Below are positions 1 to 12,779 of a stretch of DNA of 64,000 nt, piece after piece. How positions within the stretch are numbered: the first letter of the stretch is position 1; each line of letters begins with the position of its first letter. Source of the DNA: Symsagittifera roscoffensis (Eukaryota > Xenacoelomorpha > Acoela > Convolutidae); contig NC_087063.1 of NCBI RefSeq assembly GCF_963678635.1, positions 29,278,599 through 29,342,598 of the forward strand, written 5' to 3'. A model generated the notes under the pieces. That model worked only from the letters and a program-made list of their open reading frames with translations. It was not told the origin of the DNA and ran no database searches. The position numbers and the translations under genes are program-made.

Positions 1-543
1 GTTATGGCCCGCGGAAAAGTCAAAAGTTTTCGACGGTGTTTGATAGAAAGGTTTGACTTTTCTCGTCAAAAACTACCCTCCCAAATCTTAGGTTTTGGGT
101 TAAATCGAAATTAAAGGTTGCATGAATCCCTTCTGCTCAAGCAGCTAGGACATATTTTTTCACACAAAATTTTTTTGATTTGTTGACTGTTTTAGACTTT
201 TCTTGCCCAAAACTATCCTGCCAAATCTGATTTCATAGGTTTAATCAAAACAACAGGTTATTGGATTCCTACCTTTATCATTGGCTATGCCCAGTTTGTT
301 TAAGAAGAATTTTATGACAAAGTTTTGAAACTAAGATAATTTTTGGAAGTTTTACACAAAGTCCTGTTTTTGAAATATGATTTTTCATGTCGCATAACAT
401 TTTTCATAACATTTTTTAGTATAGCAAATTCATTCAATATCAAACACGTTCCTCCAAATTTAGCTGGCCTCTAGCCGAAAGTTTTGGTTCTTATAGTAAT
501 TTTCAACATTTAATTTTTTTCGACTTATGTTTTTTTTAAGTTT

Positions 544-560
544 GCGAAGCGCCGCTTCGC
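544..560. repeat. Palindromic hairpin motif (GCGAAGC/GCTTCGC family)
   Basis: GCGAAGCGCCGCTTCGC is a near-perfect inverted repeat followed by CTC-rich sequence. It is one of more than ten related copies across the window, with fuller versions at 4283, 4677, 5571, 17651, 19939 and in each unit of the 22-29 kb array. Confidence 0.5.
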
Positions 561-1212
561 CTCAGAGTTGAATTGATACAAGACTGCTCGAATCGGTGTG
601 AGGCTGGTTTATGGTTGAAAAATCGTTGAATTTTTTCTTAAGATTTTGTTTCATTTTTCAAATCGTCAAATCGTCGCCATCTTCACTCAATGCCAACTAC
701 TAAGTGATAAAGTTGGCATCTGGCAACACGTTATTTGGACAAACTACTTTGCTTCAGTTCGGCGCGGCCAAATTGTAACAGCAGATAAATGGACCGCTTT
801 CGCGTCAATCGAAAGCAAATTATATCCCAATTTGGTTAAATTAGCAATTTTCTGACCCCATAACTTAACAGAAAATGATTTAAGTGAGATTTTTTTTACA
901 TCTGAGTCCCGAATAACAATATCTTTCAGATGGTGTAATTTTTTTTTTCAAAAACGCTTATCTAAAAAGTCGGAATTTGTTTAAGTAAAAAATACCACAA
1001 TCATAAATATTCAGTGCTTCGAAAATCGAGACAATATCTAATTAAATATGGATTATTTATGCTCGAATGGATACAAATTGTTATTAAAATTTTTTTTAGG
1101 TTGAAATAAAATTTAGATCTCAAATGCCACTTGAGACGTTTACATGTGACAATTGATTTGAGCAGCAACTGTATAAAATCTGCAAATCAAAAGGGTTTTC
1201 CCCGAGGAAAAT

Positions 1213-1265
1213 CAATCATAGCATACTGCTCGTATATCAGGGCAAAGCCCTAACCGTTCCGACTA
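1213..1265 (-). repeat. 3' end of a dispersed repeat, minus orientation
   Basis: The stretch GCTCGTATATCAGGGC...GCCCTAACCGTTCCGACT is the reverse complement of the end found at 16,587-16,637 and 38,028-38,073: a GTCGGAAC block, a CAGGGC/GCCCTG hairpin, then ATACGAGCAGTCTTG. Related but more degenerate ends lie at about 15,045, 44,634 and 44,712. Confidence 0.55.
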
Positions 1266-2707
1266 CCCATTAAAGCCGAAGAAACGTTTTTTTTTTTTAA
1301 AATCAACTATATAATTTAAAATTTTTTTTTCCATTTTTGTCTTCCTTAAAGGGATGTATTTAGCGTTTTGTTTGATATTATAAGACCAAATTGCTGGCCT
1401 CAATTCATTTTAGAATGATTTTTTGCTTCTTCCGCTATTTTTAAGAAGGTGGCATATAGCGCATTAATTACTACAAATAAGCCAAGTTAGAAAATTTCAA
1501 ACCCCTGATAACTGATGATCACAGGTGAAAAACTTTTTTACACATGCGAGGCATTCTGTATTATTACGAAGAATGTTTTTTTTTCTAGGCTGAGTCGCAA
1601 ATAAAAGTGCACATTTGATGACACTTTTGGTATATTTCAGTTTCATCATATTTAGGTCTATTTAAGCAAAGATAATTTAATAGCATAGTTTGTTGAATTA
1701 TTTTTGGCTAGTGCTAGGTCCTGTTTGGAACATCAGGTATTATGAAAATGTATGGATTTTTTGTTGTTTTTTGTTTAGTATTTTTTCGCGACGCTTCGTA
1801 AAATTTTTCGCTCATTTCGCAGAATTTTCATTTTTTCTCAAAAACAACTGTGCTTGCATATTTAGCAGGTCTCTTTTCGTTTTACCTCACGTTATACGGC
1901 GTTCAAAAGTTTCAGTAGCAGGTCCTTTGACCTATTTGTTTGGAATTTTTTTTCATTTTATCAAATTATTAATGCACAAATCTGAGATGACGTTTTCAAT
2001 CAAACGAACAAATCATGAAGATCTCCCCTTGTCAAGCGAATTTTCCCTACGCTTAGTAGAATAAAGTTATGGCCTCAAACAAGCCCATTTTTTACCTTTT
2101 TGGTTAATTTTTAAAATTTTTCTCAAAAACTAGTCTGCCAAATCGGAGATCAAGGGTTTTAACCGAAAGAAAAAAAAACAGCACTGAACTTTTCCGCGCA
2201 ATGTGCTATGCACTGAGGGTTGAAATTTTGCCCGTTTTTTGGAAAATTGTTTCTCAAAAACTAACCTGCTTAATCCGAGGTTGATAGCTCATTGAATTTA
2301 ACATGGTGCTTAGAGTTTTCCTGCGTAATCTGTTTTGCCCTATTTTCTTGTAGAAAAGCCGATATGGACATCGGGAAAATCCATTTTTTGAATTTTTTTC
2401 CGGTTGTCTTTATAGCAAGTGCGCCACTTTTCTGAAAAACTTCTAGCTAAATCTGATTTTTAGAGTTTGATCGAAAAATCAGGGCCTGGAAATCTTCCCT
2501 GTATAAATTTTTGACTTTTTGATAGTATTTTGGATTTTTTTCATTTTTTCGAAAAGTACCCGGCCAATTTAAGCAGAGAACTCACTAGGGTTTTGCGCTA
2601 GGTCCTTTTTTGAAGTTCAGAAAGTTACGCATTTCTGTATTTGTAGAATATATTATTAAAAATATTAAAATAGGTACATCCAGCATTAGCTGGGTCACTA
2701 GTTTACC

Positions 2708-2783
2708 TTCAAGTGACCGTGGCGCAGATGCGAGGAAGTGAGTGGCACTCGTAATCATCAGGTCGGAAATTCAAACCCTGAAC
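2708..2783 (+). repeat. tRNA-like module (degenerate, SINE head or tRNA pseudogene)
   Basis: GTGGCGCAGATGCGAGG resembles a tRNA A box and D arm. It is followed by an anticodon-loop-like CTCGTAA (CGT in the anticodon position, as in a threonine tRNA) and a T-arm-like AAATTCAAACCC. A second related module follows about 150 bases downstream. Stem pairing is imperfect, so I read this as a tRNA-derived repeat and not a working tRNA. Confidence 0.4.
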
Positions 2784-2855
2784 CTTGAAATTGTTTTATT
2801 TCTCTTGCGCAAATTTTTGCTGCTTTTTTGATGACCAGTGTTAGTGAAATTACAA

Positions 2856-2935
2856 GCGGTCGTGGAGCAGGTGTGAGAACGTGATACCCCTAATCTCAAA
2901 ATCGGCATTCAAGTTTTTTCTGAAAGTGTATATTT
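2856..2935 (+). repeat. tRNA-like module (second, more degenerate copy)
   Basis: GGTCGTGGAGCAGGTGTGAG with a following CCCCTAATCTC and GGCATTCAAG has the order of a D arm, anticodon loop and T arm, and resembles the module about 150 bases upstream. The B-box-like part is poor. Confidence 0.3.
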
Positions 2936-4271
2936 AATCTTTCACTGAAAGTGTATATTTCCTTCTTTCACTTTGCTTTGCTTGTCTTAAGCTCTTTTTT
3001 GCATTTTCCTCGCTTGTATTTGAGAAGCAGAGCTTCGCCTCTGTAAGTTCTATTGTCAGATAGTCAAGATATCAGATGGCAAAAATAGTTTTTCCGAAAC
3101 GTTGATTTAAAAAGTCGAAATTTGACTGAATTATAACGTTTTGGTCAGTTTCATCGAAAAGTGGAGCAATTAAAAGAATTGATCTGGAAACCTAATTTTT
3201 TGATTTTTTTAAATTTATTTGGATCAACCGTGCAAATGCCCTTGTTGCGTGTCTTTCCGTAATATTTCCTTCTCAAGCATGTACTTGGTTAAAAAATATA
3301 TTTATGTATAAGCATATATAAAACTTGCGTTCCTCATTAACGCGCGAAATTTTTTTTGACGTTTTAATTACCCTAGTGATAAGCATTGGGTATTGCAATC
3401 AGGTACTAGACTTTTTTTCCCGTAACGAACTTTGTTCACAGGATTTCCAGTTATAAGGATCTCCACGTGTAACAAATGTTACTACTTGCCGGGTGTTCAA
3501 TTTTGTAACTTTTTTGGTAGATTTTTTAAATACATTTTCCCTTGTTCAGTGTTTAAATGTATTAATGATTTCCTGGTTTGTATTTCCTGGAAAAAAGCTT
3601 TATGTTAGTTCTATAGTTTTTTCGAAAGCAAGGTTTCTGATTTATTTCTTTTTGTTCTAAAAGTGCGTAGACGCAATAACAGTTTTTATTAGTTTATTGT
3701 GTTATCGGTTAGTGCAGTTTCTTTTGAAATCTTTTCAAGTTGATGGCATATTGTATTGTTTTCCTGTTTTGAAGTTTTTCTGAGAAAAATTTCGTTAAAT
3801 TCAGAAAGTTTTTTTTTGCAATGTTGATTTGAAGGAATTGCTTACGAAAGAATATGGCGAGTGCCGCAGGAGATTGCATATTTTGTGCTGAATTTTTCAG
3901 AAGGAAAAAGTTTTTTTTAACTTTTATCAGATTTTCTGCAAGTTTTTTTTTCTGCGGCAATTGTTTGAAAATTTTGCATAATTTTTTGAAATTTCCTTTT
4001 TTATCTCACTTTATAGCAAATTACGGATGGAGCCTTTTCCTGCCCCAAGCCTGGTTGTAAAATTTAAGCAAAGCTTCTGAGTAAGTTAATAAAATTTCCT
4101 GGTTATGAGGAAGAAATGAAATTCGTTCATATAGTCAGAATAGTTCTTGTGTTCTAGTTAACTGTTTTCTATAATATTTGCAGAGACTCTTTGTTTTTTT
4201 TGCTGTCGATTTCTTAAACAGAATTTAATCAAGGTTTTCACTTTTTGTTTGAGACCTTCTCTACTGATATG

Positions 4272-5040
4272 TGGTTTTTTTTGTATCGCAGGTGATGCGA
4301 AGCTCAGTTTCGCCTCTGTCTCGATTTTGCTAGGCTATAAAATCAGCTAAGATGACCTTCTAGTCATGTTTTATCAATAAATCTGTCAATTAAATGATAT
4401 TACTATGCTTGCGATTACCGGAATAGGCTTTTTTTTCGGGAAAACAACTAGTTTGACAGAATCATGTGAAGGATTGTACCTGTGGTTCATATGACATCCA
4501 AAGTCAAACGTTAATTCGCGCAGGTGCGAAGACGTAACGCGCCTGCTTGTAAAGACAAATGTCACTGGTTTGAAACCAGTCAGGATCTGTTTTTTTTTGT
4601 AAGCGGAAAATGGTCCGCGCGTCAAAAAAGTATCTGTCAGTCTTCTGTTTGTCTCTTTTGATTTTTGACTTTTTTGTATCGCAAGTGATGCGAAGCTCAG
4701 TTTCGCCTCTGTCTCGAATTTTGCTAGGCTATAAAATTAGCTTAGATGACCCTCTACTCATGTTTCTTTAAACACATCTGTTAATTAGATGATATTATTA
4801 CGCTTGCGGTTACCTGAATAGACTTTTTTTCGGGAAAACAACTAGTTTGACAAAATCACGTGAAGGATTGTACCTGTGGTTCATGTGACATCCAAAATCA
4901 AACGTTAATTCGCGCAGGTGCGATGACGTAACGCACCTGCGTGTAAAGACAAAGGTCACCGGTTTGAAACATGCCAGGACCTGTTTTTTTTTTGTAAGCG
5001 GAAAATTATCCGCGCGTCAAAAAAATATTTGTCGGACTTG
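4272..5040 (+). repeat. Direct duplication of an approximately 395-bp repeat with palindrome and tRNA-like module
   Basis: Two similar copies start at about 4275 and 4671. Each runs from a TATCGCA(A/G)GTGATGCGAAGCTCAG palindrome, through a GATGATATTA and GCTTGCG(A/G)TTACC segment, to a module ending in a B-box-like GGTTTGAAAC and (G/C)CAGGA(T/C)CTG with a T run. Many point differences separate the copies. A third, partial relative with the same GCCAGGACCTGTTTTTT ending lies at about 5238-5325. Confidence 0.6.
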
Positions 5041-5237
5041 TGTTTGTCTGATTTTTTTGTCGGCTTAGTTACCGCAATTTGGGCATTTTTACTCGACTCA
5101 AAAAACTTTGCAGTGTGTTCCTGTTTTGGGCAAGTGATTGAATTCCAAGAAGTTTTGCCTATTTTTCTGCTTTTAAATTTTTTTATGCTGTTCATTAAAA
5201 ACTTTTGAAAAATGTTTTCTTTGTGAATTCAATGATT

Positions 5238-5325
5238 GTTCTGTGCATTTAGTTTAGTGGTAACGCGCATGCTTTAGACGACAAATACAGAAGTTCGAAT
5301 TCAGCCAGGACCTGTTTTTTTTGTC
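5238..5325 (+). repeat. tRNA-like module ending in GCCAGGACCTG and a T run
   Basis: TTTAGTGGTAACGCGC is A-box-like and GTTCGAATTCAGCC is B-box-like. A T run follows immediately, as at a Pol III terminator. The same ending closes the tRNA-like module in the 22-29 kb array, which places it in one short-repeat family. Confidence 0.45.
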
Positions 5326-6023
5326 GAAACTGAAAATGTTCGAATATTCTTGACTTTCGTGTCTGCTAATTTTTGTCGGCTCAGGTCCCGCAGCAATGTC
5401 CGGTTTCTCTGCTTTTTGCGTTAAAAGTGTTTTGTTAAGTTTTTAGTGGTGCACGTAATTTAGCAATTTTTATAACTTTTTTGACAAAAAATAAACGAAT
5501 TTTTTAAGGTTTGTTTTCCAATTTTTGATTTGTCTTTTCATTTGGTGGTAATCATCGTCAGGCATTTTTCATCGCAAATGATGCGAAGCTCTGCTTCGCC
5601 TGTGTGTATTATGTTATACTTAAAATTATTTTTTGAAGAATCCATTTTTTCTCACTATCGATTGGGGAAGGGGGTAATTGCAGGGTTGATGCTTTAAGGT
5701 TAACTAATGAGACTGGTTGATTTTTGAAATTATTATGTTTATCTTATGATAAATCGCGGCTCATATGCTATCTCTATCTTCTGAACCAAGCTGCTTATAG
5801 TTTTTCGTTCTTTCTCTTAGATAAGTTTGGCGAATTTGTATAGACGCTGAGAATGATAGAAATTGAATTAATTGTCTACTACAGATTCTAGAATAAATTG
5901 AATATATTTTAGCAGTTGGTGCGTGCTGTATAAATATGTACAGTTTCAAACTGTCTGCTTATAAGACAACTATGAACATTTGTTCAGCTGTACTCGCTTT
6001 CCGAATTTAATGATAAAATGCTG

Positions 6024-6841
6024 TTACTCTCCCGTATTTGCGGCTGTAGCTGGATCGTTTGGCGGGTGGTTTTGAGATAAAATTGAGAGTGACTCTCGCA
6101 TATGCTGGTAATCCCGATAGCCGAATTGACTGGTGATATGTTTATTCCACTCTTCTTCCATTGTATCTAACAAACTCTGTGGTATCTCATCAACTCCTTT
6201 TCTTTTGGCACCTTGGTTTAAAAAAGATGGCGTTTCTGTCTTTTCTAAGTAGTAATCGTTGTCGTCTGCAAGCTCTGCTATCCGATTACGCAATCCGTGT
6301 AAGTCGAACTTACTCTCGTTTTGCTTCATGTATTCAAAGCTACTCAGTTGTCGCACCCGTTCTTTCTCGGTTTGACTGAGAGGGGTTCCAAGGAAGCTCC
6401 TCATGTGCTCGGCAACTGTTTCGAAGTCCTCGCACAGATCCTCATAGAAAACGACGAGGCAGTTACTCCTTTGAAGCATCTTGCTACTTAGATCAGCAGT
6501 CGTCAGATGATCTGCTTCGGAATCTCGTTGCAGCATAGCATCGGAGGTACATGTTGCAAAGCTTGTGCCATTCACTTTACCATCCCCTCTCGGAACAATC
6601 TGCTTGGCATCGTTATCTTCCTCGTTTTGATTTTTTCGTTCCATATTGGAAAGCACCGTGTTTGAATTATGATTCTCTTGGGCTGGTTTTTGTTCTGAAT
6701 CTGCGACTGATGATGATGATGTTGATGGCATGGAGTGTATGTGTTGCAACCAGTGTTGCAAGAACTGCCAGTATGTCAATGGCACGAGGGTCTGGTTGTA
6801 ATTGAACTTGTACTGGAAAAACTGCTCCATTGTGAGCTCCC
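6024..6841 (-). CDS. Sulfotransferase, exon 3 (C-terminal half)
   Basis: Last coding exon of the minus-strand sulfotransferase, in phase with exon 2 (one base carried over). It begins after a TTTCAG acceptor and ends at a TAA. Residues about 230-265 continue the sulfotransferase fold (an LTYWQFLQHW segment). Residues about 266-352 are a Ser-, Asn-, Gln- and Glu-rich insertion absent from ordinary family members, and the fold resumes at SNCLVVFYEDL. The C-terminal RKG (442-444) is kept, but the usual GDWKN continuation of the PAPS-binding loop is not: VDEIPQS stands in its place. The insertion has no stop and its length is a multiple of three, so an unspliced intron cannot be wholly excluded. 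The exon has higher GC than its flanks. Confidence 0.85.
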
Positions 6842-7655
6842 CTGAAACCATGATTTGAAAAGTTTTAGGTCCCGCGCTATTTGCCTGCTTTTGAGGCAGC
6901 AATTCTCAGCGCAGTAATATATGCACGTAGTTTTTTTTAGCTGGGGTACAACAGGGGCTCTCCGTAGTGAGCTGAACAGCTCGAATATTGGTTCTTTTCT
7001 TCGTGAAAAAACGGTTTTAAAAACCCCTGCTGTGAAATGATGCAGCTTCTATCACTAGTTTTACTTAGTCGAGCCTTCTGTAAAATCTTTCACTTTTAAA
7101 TTGAAGTCGTTTCATTTTTTATTCGAAATCTTGAGTACAGTACAGCAATTCATTGGATCTTCCCTACAGCTTAATTTTTTAACAACTTTTTTTCCATGCA
7201 AAATAAGGTACCATTGATAACCATTGGAATAGGTCGAATGATATATCATTAAAGACCTTTCAGTCGTGATTCAATCGATTTTTTTACAAAATCACATTTT
7301 TTTCCAGTGCCGAGAAAATCTGGTTTTAATTTTTGATTTTTAGTCTAATTTCGATAGTAAAAACAACAAGCAAGCAGGTTTTTAATAGAAGGATAATTTG
7401 AGCCAATTGTTTTGCTCCAGTAAAATTACTTTTCGAAGTTTCTTTTAACGCCTTCTTGGGAATTTAAAAAACAAATGTTCGAAAAAATTTTCTGTTAAAA
7501 AAATTGAAATTTAGGAAATATTTTATTGATTTTTTGTTGTTCTATACATTTTTCTGAGAAAACGGTAACGAATCTGTATTTTTTTAAATTATTGTGGTTG
7601 GAGTTTTCCATGCTACTTTCGCAGCAACTGGTTATAATTTTATTGGTCTACTCAC

Positions 7656-7808
7656 TGCGTGGGTCGTATCCGGTGAACACCGGCTCCCATTTATAGTATG
7701 AACAGAGAGTGTTGTGTGGGTTGCGTAGGGTGAGTAGAATCTTGCTTTTCTCAGCACCCGAAGGCAGGTGGGTGATTATGTCATGCGTCTTGAACAGCTT
7801 GTAATCCC
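7656..7808 (-). CDS. Sulfotransferase, exon 2 (catalytic His and 3'-phosphate site)
   Basis: A 153-base exon between a CTGACAG acceptor and a GTGAGT donor, entering and leaving in phase 1, which matches both neighbours. It encodes the FKTHD segment, whose histidine (about 186) corresponds to the catalytic base of cytosolic sulfotransferases. It also encodes LRNPHNTLCSYYKW, the 3'-phosphate-binding motif for PAPS, with Arg 206 and Ser 214 at the family's eight-residue spacing. Confidence 0.9.
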
Positions 7809-7946
7809 CTGTCAGAAAGATAAGTGCGTTAAACCTGAGCCAGATTAGTGCACTATTTAAAATAAGATACCAATTGAGATACATTTTCATGAGAGGCGAT
7901 ATAGTTTGTTGTGTAATAATACTATTTTTAATAAAACAACACCTAC

Positions 7947-8478
7947 CTTTCTGGGGTGCATTCAGATCGTATCCCAAGGGAATGCTGAATAGTTGTAGTA
8001 GAGGCACTTCGTCTGTCAGCTCCTCGAAGTCTTCGTCTGTCCCCTTGGTTCTGATCTGATGGCAGATCTGCTCGACCCAATTGGTACCACTTTTAGGGAA
8101 TCCAGCAATCACAACGTCAGCCTCTTGAAGTTCTACTTGTGCTAAGGCATCTCTAATAGGTTGTAGTAGATACAAAGTATGCGCGGCTTCCGAGGATTTG
8201 CGCAACTTTGTCAACAGGTCATCGGGGTCCTCGAACTCACTTGAGTCACTGGATTCACTGCCTGAAGATTCTGAATCGGTTTCCGGCTCAGGTTGGGATT
8301 CCAATTTTGATGCTGTAAGATTTGAGTTGTTCTCTTCGCTCAGTTTCGTTTTGGCGGGATGATGATTCGTTAACGACTCTGTCTCGTTTTCTGCATCTGA
8401 AGAACCCTTGAGGTGGTTTTCTGAATTCTCTGCCGCATCGGATCCAGTCATGTGATGATCAAGTCCGTTCGTATTCAT
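7947..8478 (-). CDS. Sulfotransferase, exon 1 (start, disordered N-terminus, PAPS loop)
   Basis: First coding exon of a PAPS-dependent sulfotransferase, which moves a sulfuryl group from PAPS to a hydroxyl or amine of a small molecule; such enzymes are normally cytosolic. Translation from the ATG at 8478 gives about 85 residues very rich in Ser, Glu, Asp and Asn with no signal peptide. The fold then starts with DDLLTKLRK, and the 5'-phosphosulfate loop FPKSGTNW lies at 127-134. The exon ends at a GTAGGT donor in phase 1. The spliced protein is 500 residues against about 290-300 for typical cytosolic members. The excess is the acidic N-terminus and the insertion in exon 3. Substrate cannot be told from sequence. 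Confidence 0.88.
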
Positions 8479-11400
8479 ATTTAGTAAATTGACGTTTTTG
8501 AGTTTTTCTGATCTAAGTTTAAGAGAAGCGGACGATAAGGCAGCCTAAGATATTGGAGATTTGACTTCGGCGCTTGCGACCCAGACTAAACTGCAGGCAG
8601 CATTCGGCCTAGAATACGAAAGTTTCAAAATGATAACAGAAATAAGGGTAGTTGAGCGTTTGGGTATGTTGTTGAAGCAGATCTCTCGTCCAATCAAATA
8701 AGTTATTCAGGTAGTTGGTTTGAATTACGAAATTGTGTCGATCATTTTTTGTGCCGAAGTAGTTATGAGTAAAGTTATTAATCAGATAGGCTGTAGATTG
8801 AGTGAGGAAAAAACTTGTTGCGTATTTAATTTATGCGTGCTGATATTACATGCCGTAACTTTACATTTTTTCTGCATAAATTTTCCACCTTAGGTAGTTC
8901 TGTATTAGAAATGTACATTTATGGGTGATGGATTTTGATGGATTTACCTTCAAAGCTATTAGCGCAGTGATGAAAAACTGATTGAAAGGTGTTGGCCTAA
9001 AATTGCATTCATTTCAAAGCTAAATATATTTACGTTTGATTTTTGCTTTTGCCCTTTAACGCTCAAACCGCCAGGAAAACCACGTTGAAAAAATTTGTCG
9101 ACGAAGATAAAAGGAATGGTGAAATTCAAGCCATGTTTTTTCAAAACGCTGTTATTCAGATTCAGTAATCCGTAGTTTTTTCTCGTGAATTCAATTGGGC
9201 GACCGTAAATGTTTTATGGGGTCGTGTGAAGAAGCAATCAAAGCTATTGCCGTCGTGATTCAATTTTTTTTGCAACTATAGCTGTGGTTTGAATATTTTA
9301 TGGTAATTGCACAGGAACTTAAAAATCTCGCTTCTGCATTGAGATGATTTTTTTTCTGGTCGTTTGAACATTTCAAATGAATCTTGGGCCCTTTTCAAAC
9401 AAAAAAATTCCTGCAGGCCTTTAGTTCTGAGAATTCTGCTAGTGGGTACTACTTGTATAGTTAATCGTACTCACGGCGAAAAATTTGAGCTATGTTATGT
9501 TACACTTGAATATGTAGCGTAGCATTAATCAAATACTGATGATCCCATAGAAACGAGCTCGCAGGAGAACGTTCGTTTGAATCATGAGGGACGAGTAATG
9601 GCAAAGTTTCTCACAGTGAACAATTTCTGATAATTGTGTCCCGAAATGAGATGCGTCGTTTCTTTCTTCGCAGCTGTAGATTCAACTTAGCAGATGAATT
9701 TAATTGAATTCTACACGACTGACTGACTACGCTAAGCGTGTGGCATCAGGCTGTGTCGTAAGATGTATGCGTGTAAGCTGAATGCCATCTAAAACACCGA
9801 GCAGAAGAGAATTACAACTTCAATAGACCCCAAAATCCACCAGTTACTGCTTTTCAAACGGAACTCCTGGGTGACTTAATTTTAAATAGCGTTTGTTGTT
9901 CTAAGTTCAATAAATGATTTTGGTTCTAGTTACCTAAGCTGCAATTGCTCTTTCTGGTTCACTCTAAATCTCAACTAAGTTATTTGGTGACGTTGTTGTT
10001 TGGCTGTGTATTTTGCTCACTATTTTATGTTCTGCTAGTCCAAACATGCTTCTATCTAACTCCGTCCCTGGCTTTTGCATGTCTTATACTCGGTGTCATT
10101 TTGAGTCTAGATGGTCTTCGACAATATACATTTTTTCTACTCAGTTCTTAAATCACGATTCACGAAACCACAACTCATTAATCAGTTTGATTTTGGTGTG
10201 TCTAATCAAGTATGCTTTTGAATATACCTCTATTATTGATTTCAACGTGCTTCGCAGTTTTTTAAGTGTTGATTGGAGTTAAGTTATTTTACTTTTGTGC
10301 GACTACTAGGCGGTTAAGTAAACCAAATTTAGCAAACAAACTTAAACGTTTTGCATCACTTAACGTTCACAAAGAACAAATCCATTTCTATGAGTAGGTT
10401 GCTACTACTTTATTTTTAATGAAATGTTAACTGATAGTCAAACAAATCCATCCGATGTGTTGTTTCACTAGCCAAACGTTCCGTAAAAGGTTAAGCTAAA
10501 TGGGGACAATAACGTTCAGAAGTAACAGTTTATCAAATTTTTCATTTAGAAACTGAACTAAAAAGAAATTTTCATAGTTTATCGAGCGCCTCACCTAACA
10601 TAGATGGCCAAGATTGGAGTAAAATGACAAACTGTCAAACGACAAAAAAAGAGCACCGAAAAGAGTGCGCTGTTTTGGAACCTCCAGAAAATCCCAGAAA
10701 GTATTGAGTTCCACACATTGTTTTTGTTCCGACCATTAATTTTTCTAAGACATCTGTTTTTTTAATCACTAGCATTCTACGTGTTTTTGTATTGTTCTCT
10801 AATCAGACTACGCTCAGAAAAGACTGGTTTGAAGAAAAAACCTTTTTGTATTTTCTTATGAATGTAGTCGGATCAAGTATGGTATCATATCAAAGCCTTC
10901 TCAGCCGTGTCTGTTTCGAGAAAAAAATGGTGTTTTCCCGATTCGAAGTTTTTAGAAATAATACCAAAATAAAAAAAAACAGTGATCTTCTCTCAAATTG
11001 GAGTTTGTTCAATTTTCAGACCAACTTTCAGCTTAATTATAATTCTAAAAAAATTGAATAATTGTTTGCGTCGAAAAAAAAACTGGTTTTCGTTTCTCAG
11101 ACTAAATTAAGATATAGGCTGGCAGTAGTTTAATTAGAGGCTGACCTTCAAATTCAATTCTACTGGTTTCAATCTTTTATTAGCTATTGAATACTTGTTA
11201 GTCGTGAGTTTTATTCGTCGTGAATGCTGTAAGAAATCGTTTTTCCAAGAAAAAAAAATCAGGCAATTTTGGACTAAAAAAGTTTTTGGTTCTTTCATTT
11301 TTAAAAAATATTTAAGAAAAAAGTCGGAATATAATACGTTTTAACTCTGGAGATGCATGTGAAAATTTACGGGCTACTAACCAATGGATGGTTTTTCAGT

Positions 11401-12779
11401 CTTCTGGAGCCGATATCTGGAGTGGAAAACAAAATAATTCAGATCGCTTTGTCTTTTTTTCTAAAATTTGTAATTAACTGAGCGCCTCAAGAGAAATAAT
11501 GACCATAAATATTTTTGAAATCACAGTATGATGTGTTGGTAGTTTAATCAATTGCTAATTTTTTTTTTACAAAATGATAGTTGATGTCGAAGAATTATGT
11601 TCAAAAAATGCACAGCATTCAGTTCAAAATTAATGAGCGAACTTAAATGAAAGGGGGTCGAGCGCTAATCCATTGCTATTTTGTTGTTTTTCTCACTTGT
11701 GGTATCTTGGTGTTTATCTTTGGATTGCGTTTCATTATATCAAAGGGAAATAGTATGAGCGGAGCAGATTGACTCTGTTTGTCAGGTGCGGGCTTCAAAA
11801 AAGTAAAACAGAAAAGCGAAAGAATTTAAGTGAAAAATGGGAGACGAAAGATAAACGGAACAGTGAAATTAAGTTGCAGTTTTCTTTCCGCGTTCAGAAT
11901 ATGGTCGGCCGAATCATTCCAGTTCCTGGTCGGTTAAATTATTTTTATTTACCAATCCTGCGCTGGCTTTGGTAACAAAATTGTTAACAAGGATCGCGAA
12001 AAATACTCGCACAGCTTCTGTCTCAGTTTCTGCCACAGTATATCAATGTCTCATGGCCACGCCTGGCACCTTTGTTTTTTAGATAAAGAAAAATTTCATT
12101 TTCGTTGAGTTTTGTTATCTGCTGCGTTTGTTATTTTTTCCTTTTTTTAGTTTTCGATCACGAAGGAAAGAGAAAATAAAACCAATATAAAGGTATAAGA
12201 AAATGCTATGCAGAAGAGGAAAAAACAGCAGACTATTTCAATTTTAAAGCGGTAACTAAAGCTTTTTATAGGTACTTGCCGTTTTTGTACAGACGAAAAT
12301 GCACTCTCTTTGTGTAATATACCAGGGAAATGTTATCGCAAAATGAAACAGAATTATACAAAGCAAGGCCATTCTGTTATGCAAATTTAAATAAACTGAA
12401 CAAATTCTTAGCGCTGAAAACGTTATTTATAAATGGACAAAGAAAGACGGACTACCTGTTTTTGAGAGCGCCCATGCCAGTTTCAGAAAAAAATGGGATA
12501 CGCAGGAAAAAGCATTAAGCTGTTCAAAAATTAGAAAAAAGCCTTCGAGGACTACGCAAAGTCCGGATGAAATTGGCTTAGGATGGATGAGAGCAGTTTT
12601 GGGCATTCTTGACAATATTTCATAACATCTCGCAGTAAATTTTGATTCTCGCATTGATGAGATGGTTTCTCATCAAGCAAATAGGAAAGATAACGCCAAC
12701 TTTTTACCCAGAGGCAGAGAAGAGCTTCGCACCACTTGGGAAACAACACAAACTTAGCATGACTAACTAGAGATAAAGT

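Larger units (their letters stand above)
1..6023. other. Non-coding stretch with dispersed short repeats
   Basis: I see no coding exon here. All open frames are short, T-rich and without recognisable domains. The stretch holds tRNA-like modules (near 2.7, 2.9, 4.5, 4.9 and 5.3 kb), several copies of a palindromic GCGAAGC...GCTTCGC motif, and a minus-strand copy of a dispersed repeat end at about 1213-1265. It ends at the 3' end of the minus-strand sulfotransferase gene, so it is probably intergenic or intronic. Confidence 0.6.

Noticed and set aside
1690-2064. 124-codon frame rich in Phe and Leu
   Set aside because: Composition follows the T-rich background. No domain, splice context or start signal supports it.
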